A stretch of 64,000 bases of DNA from the NCBI GenBank assembly GCA_951217055.1, contig OX578277.1, forward strand, positions 63,644,388 through 63,708,387, written 5' to 3'. The DNA is from Gerris lacustris. Lineage: Eukaryota > Arthropoda > Insecta > Hemiptera > Gerridae. Shown here in pieces: positions 1 to 11,639 of the stretch. Made by a program: the position numbers and the translations under genes. Numbering within the stretch: the stretch's first letter is position 1; every line of letters begins with the position of its first letter. The notes under the pieces are model-generated. The model worked only from the letters and a program-made list of their open reading frames with translations, searched no databases and was not told the DNA's origin.

Positions 1-1073
1 TCTATGTTGACTGCTACCACATCTGTAGCACTGGCCTTTTAACGCTTCGAATCCTCTGTCGTGTACCCTATTTGTCGCCTTCTTCGAGTCATAGTTGCCC
101 CTATCCCATATTTTATTTCTGTCTGATTTACTTACTTGATTCATTCCAGGATTGTTAACTGGATGTGTATCCATCAGCTCATTTTCCTTCTTTGCTTGTT
201 CAATGGCTATCACTATTTGTACGAGCTCCTTAAAACCTAACTCCTTCTGTTCTTGTAGTATTTTTGTCCGAATATCTTTGTCCTTCACTCCCTTAATAAA
301 CTGCAATGAGAGGGTATCTCTGCTACTGATAATCCACATTGACAGACAAACGTACATTTGCTAGCCAACTTGTTTAATTCTGCAGTGAATCCAGTAATTG
401 TTTCCTCCTGTTTTTGTATCCTACAGCTGAACTCATGATACCGCGGCCAAATACTCCCTCTTGGTTGTATGTAATTATCTAGCATGTCTACTAGGTCCTC
501 GTACTTTTTTTCCGTCGGGTTATCCGGCATGCACAACTGGTACAACTTTTGGTGTAACATCGGGTTTAAGGCATGTAATAACGTATACACTTTCAATTTT
601 GCGTCTGTAATGTTTTTTAAAAACATAAATGTCTTTAACCGTTGTGTAAAATTTTCGAAGGTTTCTTCTTCATGAAATGGTGCAAAATTTATACTAGAAG
701 TGGTGGCTACATTATTACATACATTTCCTATTTTATTTTCTTCTTGAAAGCTGTTATGACAGGTCTCCTGTTTCTCTAAATTATTTTTTTGTTTACTTAG
801 CTTTGTTTTTACACATATTAGTCTTTCTTCAATTTCAAGTCTTTTTTCGATTTCACTATCTAACTCTTCCTCCTTAATATTCGCTTCTATACTCTCTTGG
901 GTTTGATTGAAGTTTCTCCAAATGTTTTCTATTTGATCTAGTCTAGTTATTATTTCTTCTAATACTAAATTTTCTACGTGAATTTTTTCGGTTTTTGTTA
1001 ACTGCGCTTTAACCACTGCTCTTGATTTTCGTAACTTACCCAAGATTTCTTCAGTTTTATCACTCGTCGCCAT
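1..1073 (-). pseudogene. gag: Ty3/Gypsy-like gag, 3'-truncated by window edge, frameshifted
   Basis: Capsid-type gag of an LTR retrotransposon. The start is taken at 1073 (MATSDKTEE); an in-frame ATG at 1094 would add seven residues. A charged, coiled-coil-like N-terminus is followed by the capsid signature (FENFTQRLKTF, HALNPMLHQKL, KKYEDLVDMLDNY, RYHEFSCRIQ), typical of Gypsy gags. The first frame stops at 285-287. From about 322 down to 1 the homology continues in another frame (DTLSLQFIKGVKDKDIRTK, then ELVQIVIAIEQAKKE), so a frameshift lies between about 340 and 320. At 1-30 a nucleocapsid zinc knuckle begins (C-X2-C-X4-H). Protease and RT, if present, lie beyond the window edge. No LTR can be confirmed; 1074-1230 would be the leader or LTR side. 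The single frameshift suggests a fairly recent copy. Confidence 0.85.
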
Positions 1074-1234
1074 TGTTGAATACACACAAAACAATATAGT
1101 ACATAAACTATACTTTAATATTACAACTAAATCTAATATACATTTTTATCGGAACACAACATAACTATTTGTAAGAATTAATAAAGTGTCAGTGTTGTCA
1201 GTTACCTGTCACATACATGTCAAAAATTAGATTT

Positions 1235-1455
1235 TATTTTTTATTGTATTTATAAATCGAAATATACAAAAATACAAATGTCCCCCCACCAACTACCCTA
1301 TAACGGCTATTCTTAAAATTTTGAAATAATTCACGCTTATACCTTATGGTGGACCGATGAATATTTCCGGAAAAAAATTAATGTACCTTTTCGTTATTAC
1401 CGATAAAAAACATTATGACCCCCCGGGGCATTGAACCAGGAACCTCTTCCTCTGT
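1235..1455 (-). repeat. PGR dispersed repeat with tRNA-like B box
   Basis: On the minus strand this begins with a B-box-like GGTTCAATGCC within a GC-rich stretch (1418-1440), followed by a body with TTTCAAAATTTTAAGA, a short G tract and a TATTTTTGTATAT stretch. The same order occurs at 12860-13050 (GGTTCGATCCCCC, then TTTCAAAATTTTAAGA, then a G tract). The family is named PGR here for its poly-G tract. The tRNA-like head suggests a SINE-type element. Boundaries are approximate. Confidence 0.55.
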
Positions 1456-1489
1456 AACACGTGAAAATTATTTAATTTTCTGCAGTTTC

Positions 1490-1757
1490 TAGAAGTATAA
1501 AAAATATGCCAAGCGGTCTTCTGGACCATAGGAAAAATTAGAATAGCAATTTTAACTGATTAAGTGGGAATCCAATATGGCGGATAATTCCCACCACAAG
1601 AAAAGATTTTTTTAAAAAATGTTGTATAGGGTAACAAATTAATGGTATTAAAGAGTAGATTACAAAATACATATCACGTGTTAATTGTTTAATGTTCCAC
1701 GCCTTTTACTAAAAGCATCAAACATTTGCGTCTCTCCCCCCCCCCCCCCCCCCTCCT
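1490..1757 (-). repeat. PGR dispersed repeat copy with poly-C tract
   Basis: Matches 13915-14425 and 22930-23285. Shared landmarks are a 'ggaccatag/ggcccatag' block, 'gggaatccaaaatggcgg', 'attgaagagtagattacaaa', 'ccgcgccattttgtc' and a C homopolymer (1735-1753) that is the poly-G tract of the opposite strand. No coding capacity seen. Confidence 0.65.
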
Positions 1758-1829
1758 TAATATAACTAGTTTTATGTTAAGGATACCAACGAAGCCCTTT
1801 TTACGTGACACTTCACGAACAACTATTTT

Positions 1830-2050
1830 TTTAAATCTGTCAAGATTGTTTTTATTTTTTACATAAATAAAATTATCAAATTAACAACATTTAATGAGCA
1901 CAGGTGGTTTAAATTAATCTGGGGCTATCTGTTGGTTTGCTAAAATTGAACGACAAATAGACATGGGACCAATAATATTCCCTAATGTCTGAAACGGGTT
2001 TTTGAAATCGGAGACATAAAAAAAGTGTTTCGTCCTTCAGAATGGTAACA
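1830..2050 (-). repeat. Family E repeat fragment
   Basis: Carries family E landmarks: 'taacaacattta', 'ggtttaaattaatct', 'gacatgggaccaat', 'tccctaatgtctgaaacgg', 'tttttgaaatcggaga' and 'cagaatgg'. Fuller copies lie at 11640-12600 and 33385-33802. A C-rich tract (2052-2078) follows directly. Confidence 0.6.
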
Positions 2051-2159
2051 TCCCCCCCCCCCTCCCCCTCCAAATTTGGATACTATAAAACAATAAGCTT
2101 GCAAGTCTCCAATAAGAGATAACTTGGTTTCGAAAAAAGGTATTCAAGATATTTAACGT

Positions 2160-2300
2160 GGTAGGGAAAAGGGAAAACACATTGGCATGTTAATGATGTT
2201 TAATAATAATAATGTAAATGATGGTTAATGATGTAAATGATTTGTTTAAAATATTATTAATTGTTGAATCAAACATTAAAATAATGTAAGTTATTGCAAT
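2160..2300. repeat. Degenerate TTAATGATGTAAAT simple repeat
   Basis: Imperfect iterations of 'taatgatgtttaat', 'taatgtaaatgatgg' and 'ttaatgatgtaaatga'. AT-rich low-complexity DNA without coding signal. Confidence 0.5.
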
Positions 2301-2526
2301 AGGAGCTGCGAACATTAGTAAAATTAAATGAAATGACTAGATGTCTTAAGCAAGCTCAAGAACAGGAAGTGCAAGTACATAGTACCAACAAGAAATGAAT
2401 AACCGTTTATCTTTAGTCAATTTAATCCTGAAAAAAATACCAGTCATGCAATATGACTTAATGAGCGAATTTTCAAAGAAATCTGCGTATTTTTGGCTTA
2501 TGATAATATAGGAAAATTTTGGTTTA

Positions 2527-2840
2527 CGGCAGGGGTGCCCACAGAGGGGGGTTATGACGCAGACTGCGTCGTTAAAATTCTTGGGGGGTTAGTAAATAGC
2601 CCTTTTTTCCACTTTTTTGGCGGGGGGGGGGGGTGGATGTGATAATAAATATTTTTCTTAGTTCTTTTCCTGTAAGGACAATCTTGCCCTCAGAAATCCA
2701 TACTCACTATCAGAAACTCATTTTTTTGCACTTCAATTTTCAAAAATTCTCCGGGGGAGGACCCCCCGCCGTTATTTGTCCAAAAGGGCCCAGATGCTAA
2801 CTTGCACAGAGGCCTGGAAATCATCTCAATGGCCCTGCTA
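2527..2840. mobile_element. GC-rich hAT-like relic (one terminus)
   Basis: The sequence CAGGGGTGCCCACAGAG at the left resembles a hAT-type terminus. A region with several G/C homopolymers follows (2617-2633, 2753-2769). I see no convincing matching right terminus or target duplication, so the class is a guess from one end. Confidence 0.3.
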
Positions 2841-3049
2841 GCGGTTCGGCTGATTAAGCATAAGCAGAGATAAAAAAATCAAAGACAGACTAAGGTCTAC
2901 AATGGGAGGCACATGGCTTTCTAACTTAATGGCACTTTCTGCAGGAAAAGATTATTAGATTCAATTCCACAAACGAAATCATATTGATGCATTTGCTTTA
3001 TCAACATCACAAACCGATACAAAGACTTTGTATCGGAGAAAAATCATTC

Positions 3050-3270
3050 TCCAGTATAGCTCAGTTGGTAAGAGCGCCTGTAACGGATATATTGAAGCCC
3101 CGTGGTTCTGTTTTTTCCATATTACCCCCCTCTTAAATGAAAATATGACAAAAGTGTGTATAACAAAAACTACTGCACTCTTAAAGAGCTTTCCAACGAC
3201 ATGCATTATGAAGGGTATATACTTTTTTGACTTTTGTACCCCGTACCTTGTACTTCTGCCGTCCGGATGT
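3050..3270 (+). repeat. tRNA-derived SINE copy (family B)
   Basis: Head 3052-3115 contains a clear pol III A box (TAGCTCAGTTGGTAAGAGC) and a decayed B-box region (CCCCGTGGTTC). It is not a tRNA gene: the acceptor and anticodon arms do not pair. The body (from about 3120) has 'attacccccctc', 'tataacaaaaactact', 'cttaaagagcttt', 'catgaagggtat' and 'tgtaccccgtacc', which recur headless at 31225-31400 and 32035-32200. A tRNA-headed SINE is the simplest reading. Confidence 0.65.
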
Positions 3271-3419
3271 TCCCGAAAAGTTGGAGTTAAGCTTTTATCA
3301 TGTGTCCAAAGCGATTCAGGAAAAAAAAAGTCAGTTTAATATTACAGAATCAGATGAGTACTTTTGAAAAAGGAAGAAAATTAAAAAAAAATGGCATTAA
3401 TGGGTCGTAAAATAATGCA

Positions 3420-3485
3420 TAAGTAAAGTACACGAACGGACGCAAGCAAGCTATGTGACACCCTAATTGACAGACTATTTAAATT
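3420..3485 (-). repeat. Family E terminal fragment
   Basis: The segment 'gtaaagtacacgaacgg', then 'gcaagctatgtgacacc', then 'ttgacagactattt' matches the terminal arm of family E at 12420-12480 and the split copy at 37137-37166/38821-38870. It serves as an uninterrupted comparator for that insertion. Confidence 0.55.
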
Positions 3486-4209
3486 TATTTAACTTTAAAT
3501 AGATTATAATTTTGGGTTATTCATTGTCTCACAGTAAAAATAAATAAATAACACCTTTTTGTTTAGCCTCGTTATTGTGCTTTTGGGTATGAAGCTTTTT
3601 GTTTTCTACATGCTTAGATTATTGCTGTTTTGTGCAACCTATCAAGTAAATGGTTGGCCAGTAAATTGGCAAGATTCCTTGGCATCGTGGCAGCGAAACC
3701 CTTTGCCAATTTCTCAAGTAAATCACAGGACAGTCTCATCAGTCTTTTAACTTTCTCACGCCAAGCTTCGTAATAAATTACTCGAAGGGAGAGAAACTAA
3801 TAAAAAAAATTAACGTAACTAACTTATCTACCTTAAATAAAAAACTTTTATTTAAAAGTTTCATTTTAAGAGGTAATCAAATTAAAACTCATCCATCATT
3901 TGAAACATATTTTTATAAAAATATGGCTTTTTACTTTACCAATAAAACTTAGTAGTGGTAAAAAAGAAAAATATTTTTGAAAACAAACACTTTGCCCTTT
4001 AACTCGTTAACAATAATATTTCTGGACTACCATGCGCCTAAGTACGGATAGTCTCCAATGTACTTTTTGATTTGAAGGGATATTAACTTACAATCAAGGA
4101 ACATTAAAGTAATTTTACTTAGCGAGAATATCTAGATGTACCGGAGTTTCACAAATTCCTCCCTCCTTATTTCCTGATTAGTCGGACGCGACGAAACGAT
4201 GCAGGACAT
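3486..4209. other. AT-rich DNA with no recognised feature
   Basis: No convincing ORF, repeat or RNA seen. A 63-codon open frame at 3559-3750 has no recognisable domain and is probably chance. Confidence 0.4.
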
Positions 4210-4258
4210 GGCCACCTTACCCGTTACTGCGAGGAGACTGTCTTAATTTTTATAATTA

Positions 4259-4708
4259 GGGGAGACCGGGGCTGGTTGTTACATGGGGTAGGTTAGAAGG
4301 TTGTTACAAGCCGAATTTAATTTGGACTAAGGTGAAGAGGTCTTCAATGCATATCTCAGTCTGTCAAGGAGAAGAAACCTTAGTTCTTCCTATATCAGCT
4401 TGAGTACCCTTCATTCTACAGATATGTACTGATTTATGTTTTAAGCCCCTAAAAGTAAAAAAAGTCAGGGCTACAAAATTTGTTCTGCCATGTTCATTTG
4501 TTTTAATATAGCTTTAGTAAATAGTAGATTCAAAACAATGTTCATTGAGCTTAATTATTAGAATTTATTAGATTTTTTAAAATTATGTGGGTAGACGCTT
4601 TACTCGATTGCGTCCAAAATGGCAGCACGGGGCTGGTTATTACGGGGTAAGTTGCTACTCTGTAACAACCTGCCCCATTACTTCTTATCTGTAATAACCA
4701 ACCCTAGG
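4259..4708. mobile_element. MITE-like element with GGGGCTGGTTGTTAC termini
   Basis: Left end GGGGAGACCGGGGCTGG followed by TTGTTAC; right end TAATAACCAACCCTA is approximately its reverse complement. Internal GGGGCTGGTTATTACGGGG at about 4630 repeats the motif. It sits against the left arm of the surrounding inverted-repeat element. Confidence 0.45.
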
Positions 4709-4822
4709 AATGTAAAGTATTATTAAATAACTGTTTAAAGCGAGATTTTGTTCAACTTTTAATTATAATGAACAACAACTATCAGAAAAAATGATCAATT
4801 TTTATCGCCAAACGGGTATCAT

Positions 4823-5447
4823 TTTACTACGTTTTTATTAGCTAGCTTTCTTGTTTGTTTGTTTATTTGTCCGGTACAAATCTGGCAATCGATTTCTAAC
4901 TAACTTCCCGAATAGACATTTGAAACTTTTAGCATAGCTCAGAACACGATGACAATGCATTATTTTAATACTTTTAGCCATCTTTCAGCAGAATTTAATT
5001 GGTTTTCAGATAATTTTGCTGTATGGAAAGTTAGTTCGGGAAAAATCCGCGTTATTTTATTTGTTTTGCCATGTCCCATATTTACTCAATATTCATTTTG
5101 ACGGGTTTCAAATTTGTAATTTTTTTAAATAAGAGATAAACATTGAATGACAGCAAAACAGGAAATATATCGATTATATTATTTCAAATATATCGATGGC
5201 ACGGTTTAGATTTGGTGATGAGGAGATCCGTTGTACGAAGATTTGTCCTTTTATAGGTTTAAGATCAGCTCTCTAGATGGTTGTCATTTAAGTGAACTAA
5301 ATAAATTCGGAACTATTTTTTTTTTTTCACTAACATTATATTATATTATATAACAATAACAATTATATTATCAACATTACATACGATTACAACAGAAAAT
5401 TTAAAAACGTAGTATATAAAAAGTTCTTTTTATCTTGAAATTATTCT
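4823..5447 (+). repeat. Family F repeat, copy F1
   Basis: About 625 bp that reappear as reverse complement at 37533-38158. Landmarks: 'actacgtttttattag', 'ggtacaaatctggcaatcg', 'gaacacgatgacaatgca', 'atatcgatggcacggttt', 'ccgttgtacgaagatttg', 'ctctctagatggttgtca' and 'aacaataacaattatat'. No ORF. A tail fragment is at 30595-30710. Confidence 0.7.
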
Positions 5448-5539
5448 TATTTATGAGTAGTATGAAATTAATTACAAGTAAATTAAAGCAAACTGTTTAA
5501 AATTCACAATTCTGTTTCATTGTTAAAATTCAAGTTAAA

Positions 5540-5700
5540 CTTTTTTTATTACGTTTTTATTAGTTTGCTTTCTTGTTTGTTTGTTTGTCCAGTACAAATC
5601 TTGCACTCGATTTTTAACTAACTTCCCGAGTAGCTAGACATTTGAAACTTTTAGAATAGCTCAGAACACGATGACAATGCAATATTTTTCCTTTTACATA
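5540..5700 (+). repeat. Partial family F repeat in direct orientation to F1
   Basis: Repeats 4826-4960 ('acgtttttattag', 'tcttgtttgtttg', 'ttttaactaacttcccga', 'gaacacgatgacaatgca'). Confidence 0.65.
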
Positions 5701-5984
5701 GTCCATAGGTCAATTAGTATTGACCTATGGACAGTAAGGTCTGCAGTCTGCAGTCCTATTTAATTAAATGTAAAAAAATCCTCTCATTAATGTTACTTAT
5801 GGGGGTAATTATAAAAATTAAGACTGTCTCCTCGCAGTAACGCGTAAGGTGGTCTGTACGCCATTTGACGGTCGTTTTTTACAAACACTCAATCAAAGCT
5901 CAAAACAATTTCAAATTAACTAATGGTGTTTGGGTACTCAAACTGAAGGAGAATAAATGAAGAAGTTTTACTGTTGACAAACTG

Positions 5985-6356
5985 TAGCACATGCCGTTTT
6001 GGCATAATTACAAGGTGAAACAAAAATAATTTGTTGTTTTTTTAATGAAATTTAGGCATATGTTTGGCCTCTTTAAGGCATTTAAAATAGATTTTTTGAA
6101 AACTAAAATTTTCTACTCTTTTACAACGGCACCTCTATTTCAGCTCTATCATCATTATTTTATGAGCATCGATCGATTTTTTTTAGAGTAAAATGGTTGT
6201 ACCTTGGAAAATAACAAAAACATTGATGTGGCGAAACAATTGAGAATTGACCCATGGTGTATATGTATAGTGTTTTTTGTTTCAAATGATGGGTAGAATC
6301 TGCCCTCTTCGTTTGTTCGCATCTTCGATCAAACACCCTGTATATATTGTCACGGG
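5985..6356. mobile_element. Mariner-like relic ending ACACCCTGTATATA
   Basis: The right end at about 6338-6356 (AACACCCTGTATATA) is of the Tc1/mariner-MITE type seen at 20737-20757. The upstream phrase 'ttgacccatggtgtatat' then 'agtgttttttg' parallels 20663-20690. No left end seen, so truncated. Confidence 0.4.
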
Positions 6357-7084
6357 GAGAAACAACCAACATTTAAATGTTTGACCTTGGGTAAAATGTG
6401 ACAAACCTTTTACTTGAATCCTTATTCCGTTACTGAATTTTCCTTGTTATTACTTTTTCCTTGTCAATGGAATGATAAAGTACAAACCCTAAAATAAAAT
6501 TTTAATTCAGGTATAAGACCTTTTTCATTTTTTAATATTTGGTATTGTAAAACTAAGTTTACGACTTTTAGCTACCTGGGGAAACTCTGTGGATATAGAA
6601 CCACGAACTTTTCGCACCTTTCCAGTTTATTGGAAATATATCTTAAATTATTGCTTCTTCCAAAACACGTATTAATTACTAAACTGAAAGAGCACAAAAG
6701 TTTCTAAGAAATGCCTTAATTATTTTTTCCAATATGATGTAATACGTTTACTACATTACTCTGCAGTTCATCATTACGAAAAGTTCTAAAAACACATCTT
6801 ACGACCTTTTCCCCCGCGTGATAAGTTTATGTGGCACATTATATGTTTTCATGATGCATGACCAGTGTACATAAAGGAGCATGTACATAATAATAATAGT
6901 GTATATGGTAGTAGTGGACAAACATGAAAGAGCACGAAAGTTTTTATAAAATACAATGATCAACATTTGTTTACATATAGTATTACGTGTACAATAGTAC
7001 TTTCAAGGTATATCGTGAAAGATCAGTTGCAGTTTATAAATAAACCATTACTTATTATTGCACCAGAAGCCAATGAGTTTTGTA

Positions 7085-7690
7085 TTTTGCTTCCAAGCTC
7101 ACCGAAGGTAACGGAAGCTATTTGATCGTTCTGAATATCGAAAACATTTGATTGAATATTGATTCAAAAATCCATTATATATTGATTCAAAAATCCATGA
7201 CAGAAATCCGTTTGTCATCAGAAAACATTTTTGGTTCCGTATCTGTCTGTAGGTCTGTTGGTCTTTCTGTTTGTCGCTCAATTTTTGCGAACCAACATAT
7301 CTTAAAAACTACTCGTTCAATTTTAATAAAATTTGGATAGTAGCAAATAAGTAAACCATTGTTGGTGCCATTTAAGTTTCAATCTTCTGCGCCCATTTGT
7401 TTCTCTTCCACATGCGCACAAACATTCATTTATTTACACCTATATCTTCAAAAGAACTCTCTGATTTTTATGAAATTTGGATGGATTGAGGAATGTAGCC
7501 CCAAATTAATTTTAACCGTCTGTGCTCTTCAAATTTTGCGAAATTGATACATTATAATTCATGTAAAAAAATCAACAGAACATTTACAGATTTAAAGAAT
7601 AGGGGAAAATTAAATAAATTGAACAAAAATAGGTTAAAATAGGTTTTAAATAATTAAAGTAAACGACTTAAGACATTATTTTTTTTTGTT
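7085..7690 (+). repeat. Family E repeat
   Basis: Begins 'tttgcttccaagctcacc', then 'gaaggtaacggaagct', 'gatcgttctgaa', 'gacagaaatccgttt', 'tttgcgaaccaacatatct', 'accattgttggtgcc' and 'acatgcgcacaaacatt'. The right arm (from 7561) has 'taggggaaaattaaataaattgaac'. Several short open frames here are by-products of the repeat. Confidence 0.65.
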
Positions 7691-10230
7691 TGATTGGATC
7701 ATAAAGTACATTAAATTTTAATGCTAAGCCAGATTATCTAGACGTTATATTTCTTATCATAGCTATCATTCACATATTTCTGGGAATCCACCCCATTCCA
7801 TCCATGAGAATCGCTGAACAACTAAAAGAATAAATAAATAAATTTCTTTACTTATGCATGCATGCATTAATGCGAAAGCACATATTATAGTAACTATTAA
7901 GTTGAATTCTATCTCTGAACATTAGTTTCTCAAGTCAACAATTAAAATATTGTACTTTTAATACATATACAAACATATATTTAAAAAAAAAAAAAAATAC
8001 AAATCTACGATGATTTCTAATAAATAATATCGTAATGAGTTTTTGCCAAAGAAGAGAAGGAATGATGAAAGAGCGGTATGAGTTAGGAAATACGTTTTAG
8101 AGTAAGCCCCGTAATGCATTATGTATTACTTCTTAGAGTTGAGCAGTATAATAATAGGAAAGGACGGGTCTTATTACTTTCAACATGGGGCTAGCCTCCA
8201 CGCCATTATTACACTAGTCGCACAGGTTGACTGACTCCGAAACTACCATCTCTAAGATAAAAGAACCAATTTAAATAATAACTCAATCTCATTGTTTCCC
8301 ATAGGTCTACTTTGAATTTTTTCACAAGATGCCTCCTATAATGACTTCATTATAATGCCATTAGAATTAACAAAAAGAAGAAAGAAGAGAAGGGTAAAAA
8401 AAGGGACAACGGAAATGAAGGTGGAACAACAAAGCTGTATTGTGTTGAAATAAGTTATCAGCTGCCAATATATACATTATATTTTAATAACGCTCTTATT
8501 AAAATGTTACGTGGTGTGAACGAGATATCATACCTTATACAAGTATTATGTGAATCATATTACTGAAAGTTTTAATGCAAGGGCATTTGACAAATTTAGT
8601 TATTACGAGAAAGAAGAATGTTAAAAATAAAATTTCAAACATTCTGTTTCATTTTTAGAGATAAGTGATAGGTTAGGCGTATCAACCGGTTTTTTCGTAA
8701 CTTCATCTTATTGAATGACACTAATATTTAATAAAATGCAGTATTTATTTTATTCTTAATCCGATCGAAATTTTATAGAATCTCTTACGATTATTTAATG
8801 GAAGGATTTAAGCGAATAATTAACTGTTCTTTCTAATTCATATTAACAACCTACTTTTCTATTTCCAATAATTCAGTTTATTGCAACCATAAAAAGTGTT
8901 TTTTCTAGAAGGTAGAATACAGATAACAGTATACAGACCCGACGGGTCAACACGTTTCTCTGATTTTATCAAGAGACTGAAATCTTTAAATTACACCTAT
9001 GGGGACAATAAAACAGCGAAATCAATATCAAAGAAGAAATGAACATTTCTCAATGGTAGTAGGTACTTCTAACTTAAAACTGAGTCGATAATTTTCGCAA
9101 TACAAACGATTTTTTCTATCAAGAATATACTGTTTTTGAATAATGCCTTCTACAAAAACGCATAAGTTTATAATAAGTTGTAACCCCCATTAACACTTAG
9201 GATAACAGCTCTTAATAAAACTTTAGGATTAACTCTTAAAACTAGCATATTTTGGCAAGCTAGTGCATACAAAGGAACAGGATATGGGTTCGAGCACGTC
9301 TATGGTTGATAGTTTCTTACCCTTTAATGAAGACTTTTGAAAGTAAAACTTCTTCATAGGAACAAAATAATATAATATAACCTCCAACTTGATACCTCTA
9401 CTTTAAATTTAATAGAATTACTCTAATCAACTGAACTTAAGACTTATACTGTCCCAAGTTTCCAAACAACCTTTACATACATTCCTACGAAGTTACTACT
9501 TTTTATCTATATACATATATTCAATTTAACGAGGGTGTGTGAGCGTGTAGGCTCTTCCATTCTTGAGGTATCTTTAACCCAATTTTGCTCACTTTTTTTT
9601 CAACTCCCTGATAGTTTTTTGAATTTTTGAAATATGACCCCTTTGGAGTAAATTTAAATGTGTGAAAAAAGGTAATACATTTCAGCCCTAACCATTTCTG
9701 CTAGAAAATTTACATTTTAGGAAAGTCTACTCCCTAATACATAAATAACCGTAGGTATGGGAAAGAGATAATAAGCAAGACAGCCCAAACACAGAGAACT
9801 ATGAAAAGCACGGGTAGAAAGCTGTATTATAAATAAGTTTAAACAATTTGTGTTAATTATTGAGTGTGTATCTTATTTCAGTGTGCAAAAACACGGTATT
9901 ACATTGCAAATAAGTTTATGTTAATTGATGTTTGATGTTAATTGATTATGCCAAGTATCCTATTTTAATTAAATTTAGATCAGAAAAATTACATCTTTAG
10001 GCAAATAATTTTAGGTTACAATTATATTTCTCAAACGGGTTTGAAGATTTTTACCATTTTTTTTATTGTAATCCATTTAAATACAAATTTAACCATATTC
10101 ATAACTCATCTACGGTCACTTATCCCAGAAACAATTGACTGTTTTCAATGTTTTTACTGTTGTTAAATATCATCTTAAACTAACATTGATGCAACAGCCC
10201 TTAAGGGGCCTATAAGCCTGCCAAAAGGCT
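7691..10230. other. 2.5 kb without recognised genes or repeats
   Basis: AT-rich, single-copy-looking DNA. I see no ORF with domain character, no microsatellite and no terminal-repeat pair. It may be intron or intergenic DNA. Confidence 0.35.
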
Positions 10231-10322
10231 TATATAACTATATGTAGGGGAAGGTTGCCTAAAACGGGGACGTCTGGTCGAACGGGGACATAGTGTTTCA
10301 AGTGGAAGGGCGCAGCCTAGAG

Positions 10323-11411
10323 CAGTGCCGGAACTAGCCGTGTGCATGGGGTCGGCCGCACACGGGCCTCGGGGAAAGGGGGGCCTCACTTCCACTCGGC
10401 CAGTTATAAAAAAAAATAATAATAATAAAAAAAAAAATAAATAAAGAATAATTTTACTAAAAAGGTGAACTTAGTTTATATTTATGTTTATTACATTATT
10501 ATTATTTATATTATTTTTATGTGGTAGGTATCTATATTCTTTTCCACATAATAATACCTAATAATTATTATTATCATTTTTTGAGACAATTGATGTTAAA
10601 TGCTTATTAAAATAATAATTAATAAAAAAAATTGACTTACAACATGACGTGATTTTTATTTTGGGTATTTTAGACTGTTAATGTTTTGTATTATCCTACA
10701 TATTATGTTTCATCAAAATTAAACTATCTTTAGTAAGTTTTTAAATTAATTATAAATTTTTAACTTGTAAAAAATACATACACAGGGGCCACCTAACACG
10801 ATCCACTCAATATCTCCTGAATCTACTGCAGGAAGAAAGACGCGGTTTTCTGGGTTCTGTGTTAACTTAAAATGAGCTTACAGAAGAAAAAGTACCATTA
10901 CAGGCAACTTTTTTGCTCATTTTCGTAACTTTTTTGTTCTTTTTACTTTCCATTTAAAGAGAAAGTATTGTAATGGCGCGAAAATTCGATTTTGATGTAT
11001 TTACACGTTTTGAGGTCCCCTGAGTCCAAAAAGGTAGTTTTTAAAAAATGTCTGTCGTCTGTCTGTGCACACACCTGGAGCCTAAACTACTGGGCCGATT
11101 TTGACGAAATTTTAATTTTACCTTCAAATTTTGGGGGCGCTACTCCTTAAAAACTTGGAAAAAAGTATTTCTTGAAAACGATTCCGACGATTTTGATTAA
11201 AATATTCTAAAGTGTAGTCCATTTAAATAGGAATTTAATTTATTTATTTTTTTTTTTTATCATAAAATAATGTTATTTGTTGCAATTTATTACAAATCTT
11301 ATGTGTATCCTGAAAAATGAGGCGGCAAAAATATTTGGTCCTCTTGGAGGGGGGGGGGGGGCCTCAAAAAAATCCTGCACACGGGCCTCAGCAGGTCTAG
11401 TTCCGTCTCTG
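10323..11411. mobile_element. Non-autonomous hAT element with 8-bp target duplication
   Basis: Left terminus CAGTGCCGGAACTAG and right terminus CTAGTTCCGTCTCTG (reverse complement CAGAGACGGAACTAG) form imperfect TIRs. The 8-bp sequence GCCTAGAG flanks both sides exactly (10315-10322 and 11412-11419). hAT elements are known for 8-bp duplications and CAG-type ends. GC-rich ends (CACACGGGCCTC in both) and an AT-rich core; family G (10925-11235) is nested inside. No transposase ORF. Confidence 0.8.
10925..11235 (+). repeat. Family G repeat (AGAGAAAGTATTG)
   Basis: Shares with 48915-49310: 'tactttc...aagagaaagtattg', 'atggcgcgaaaattc', 'ttttaaaaaatgtctgtc', 'ctggagcctaaactactgg', 'gccgattttgacgaaattt' and 'tagtccatttaaat'. 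Sits inside the hAT element. Confidence 0.65.
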
Positions 11412-11639
11412 GCCTAGAGCGTTGGCGAATGGTACTAATAAACTAGGCCGCCATTAGGGTATTCTCAGTTTGTTTGCGTGACATTTCGGACAAACAGAGT
11501 GAAGTAACCCGTTTTCAAAGTTGTTTTTTTTTTTTGTAAATATTTTGCAATTTTTAACGGATAATTATCATTTTTTAGTGCGAAATTAACTGTGAACCTT
11601 AAAATTAAAATTAACTAAGCCTATGTAAAATATACTTGT

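Larger units (their letters stand above)
4210..5854. mobile_element. Inverted-repeat DNA element with nested repeats
   Basis: Left arm 4210-4263 (CCACCTTACCCGTTACTGC, then GAGGAGACTGTCTTAATTT, then TATAATTAGGG) is the reverse complement of 5802-5854 (AATTATAAAAATTAAGAC, then TGTCTCCTCGCAGTAACG). No target duplication is clear. It holds a GGGG-termini MITE (4259-4708), family F copy F1 (4823-5447) and a direct partial F repeat (5540-5700). No transposase relic recognised. Confidence 0.55.

Noticed and set aside
1074..1230. 5' LTR of the Gypsy element
   Set aside because: Only one copy is in the window and the adjoining sequence matches a PGR repeat, so an LTR cannot be supported.
3052..3115. 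Possible functional tRNA gene
   Set aside because: A box is good but the stems do not pair and the B region is decayed; the body repeats elsewhere, so it is a SINE.
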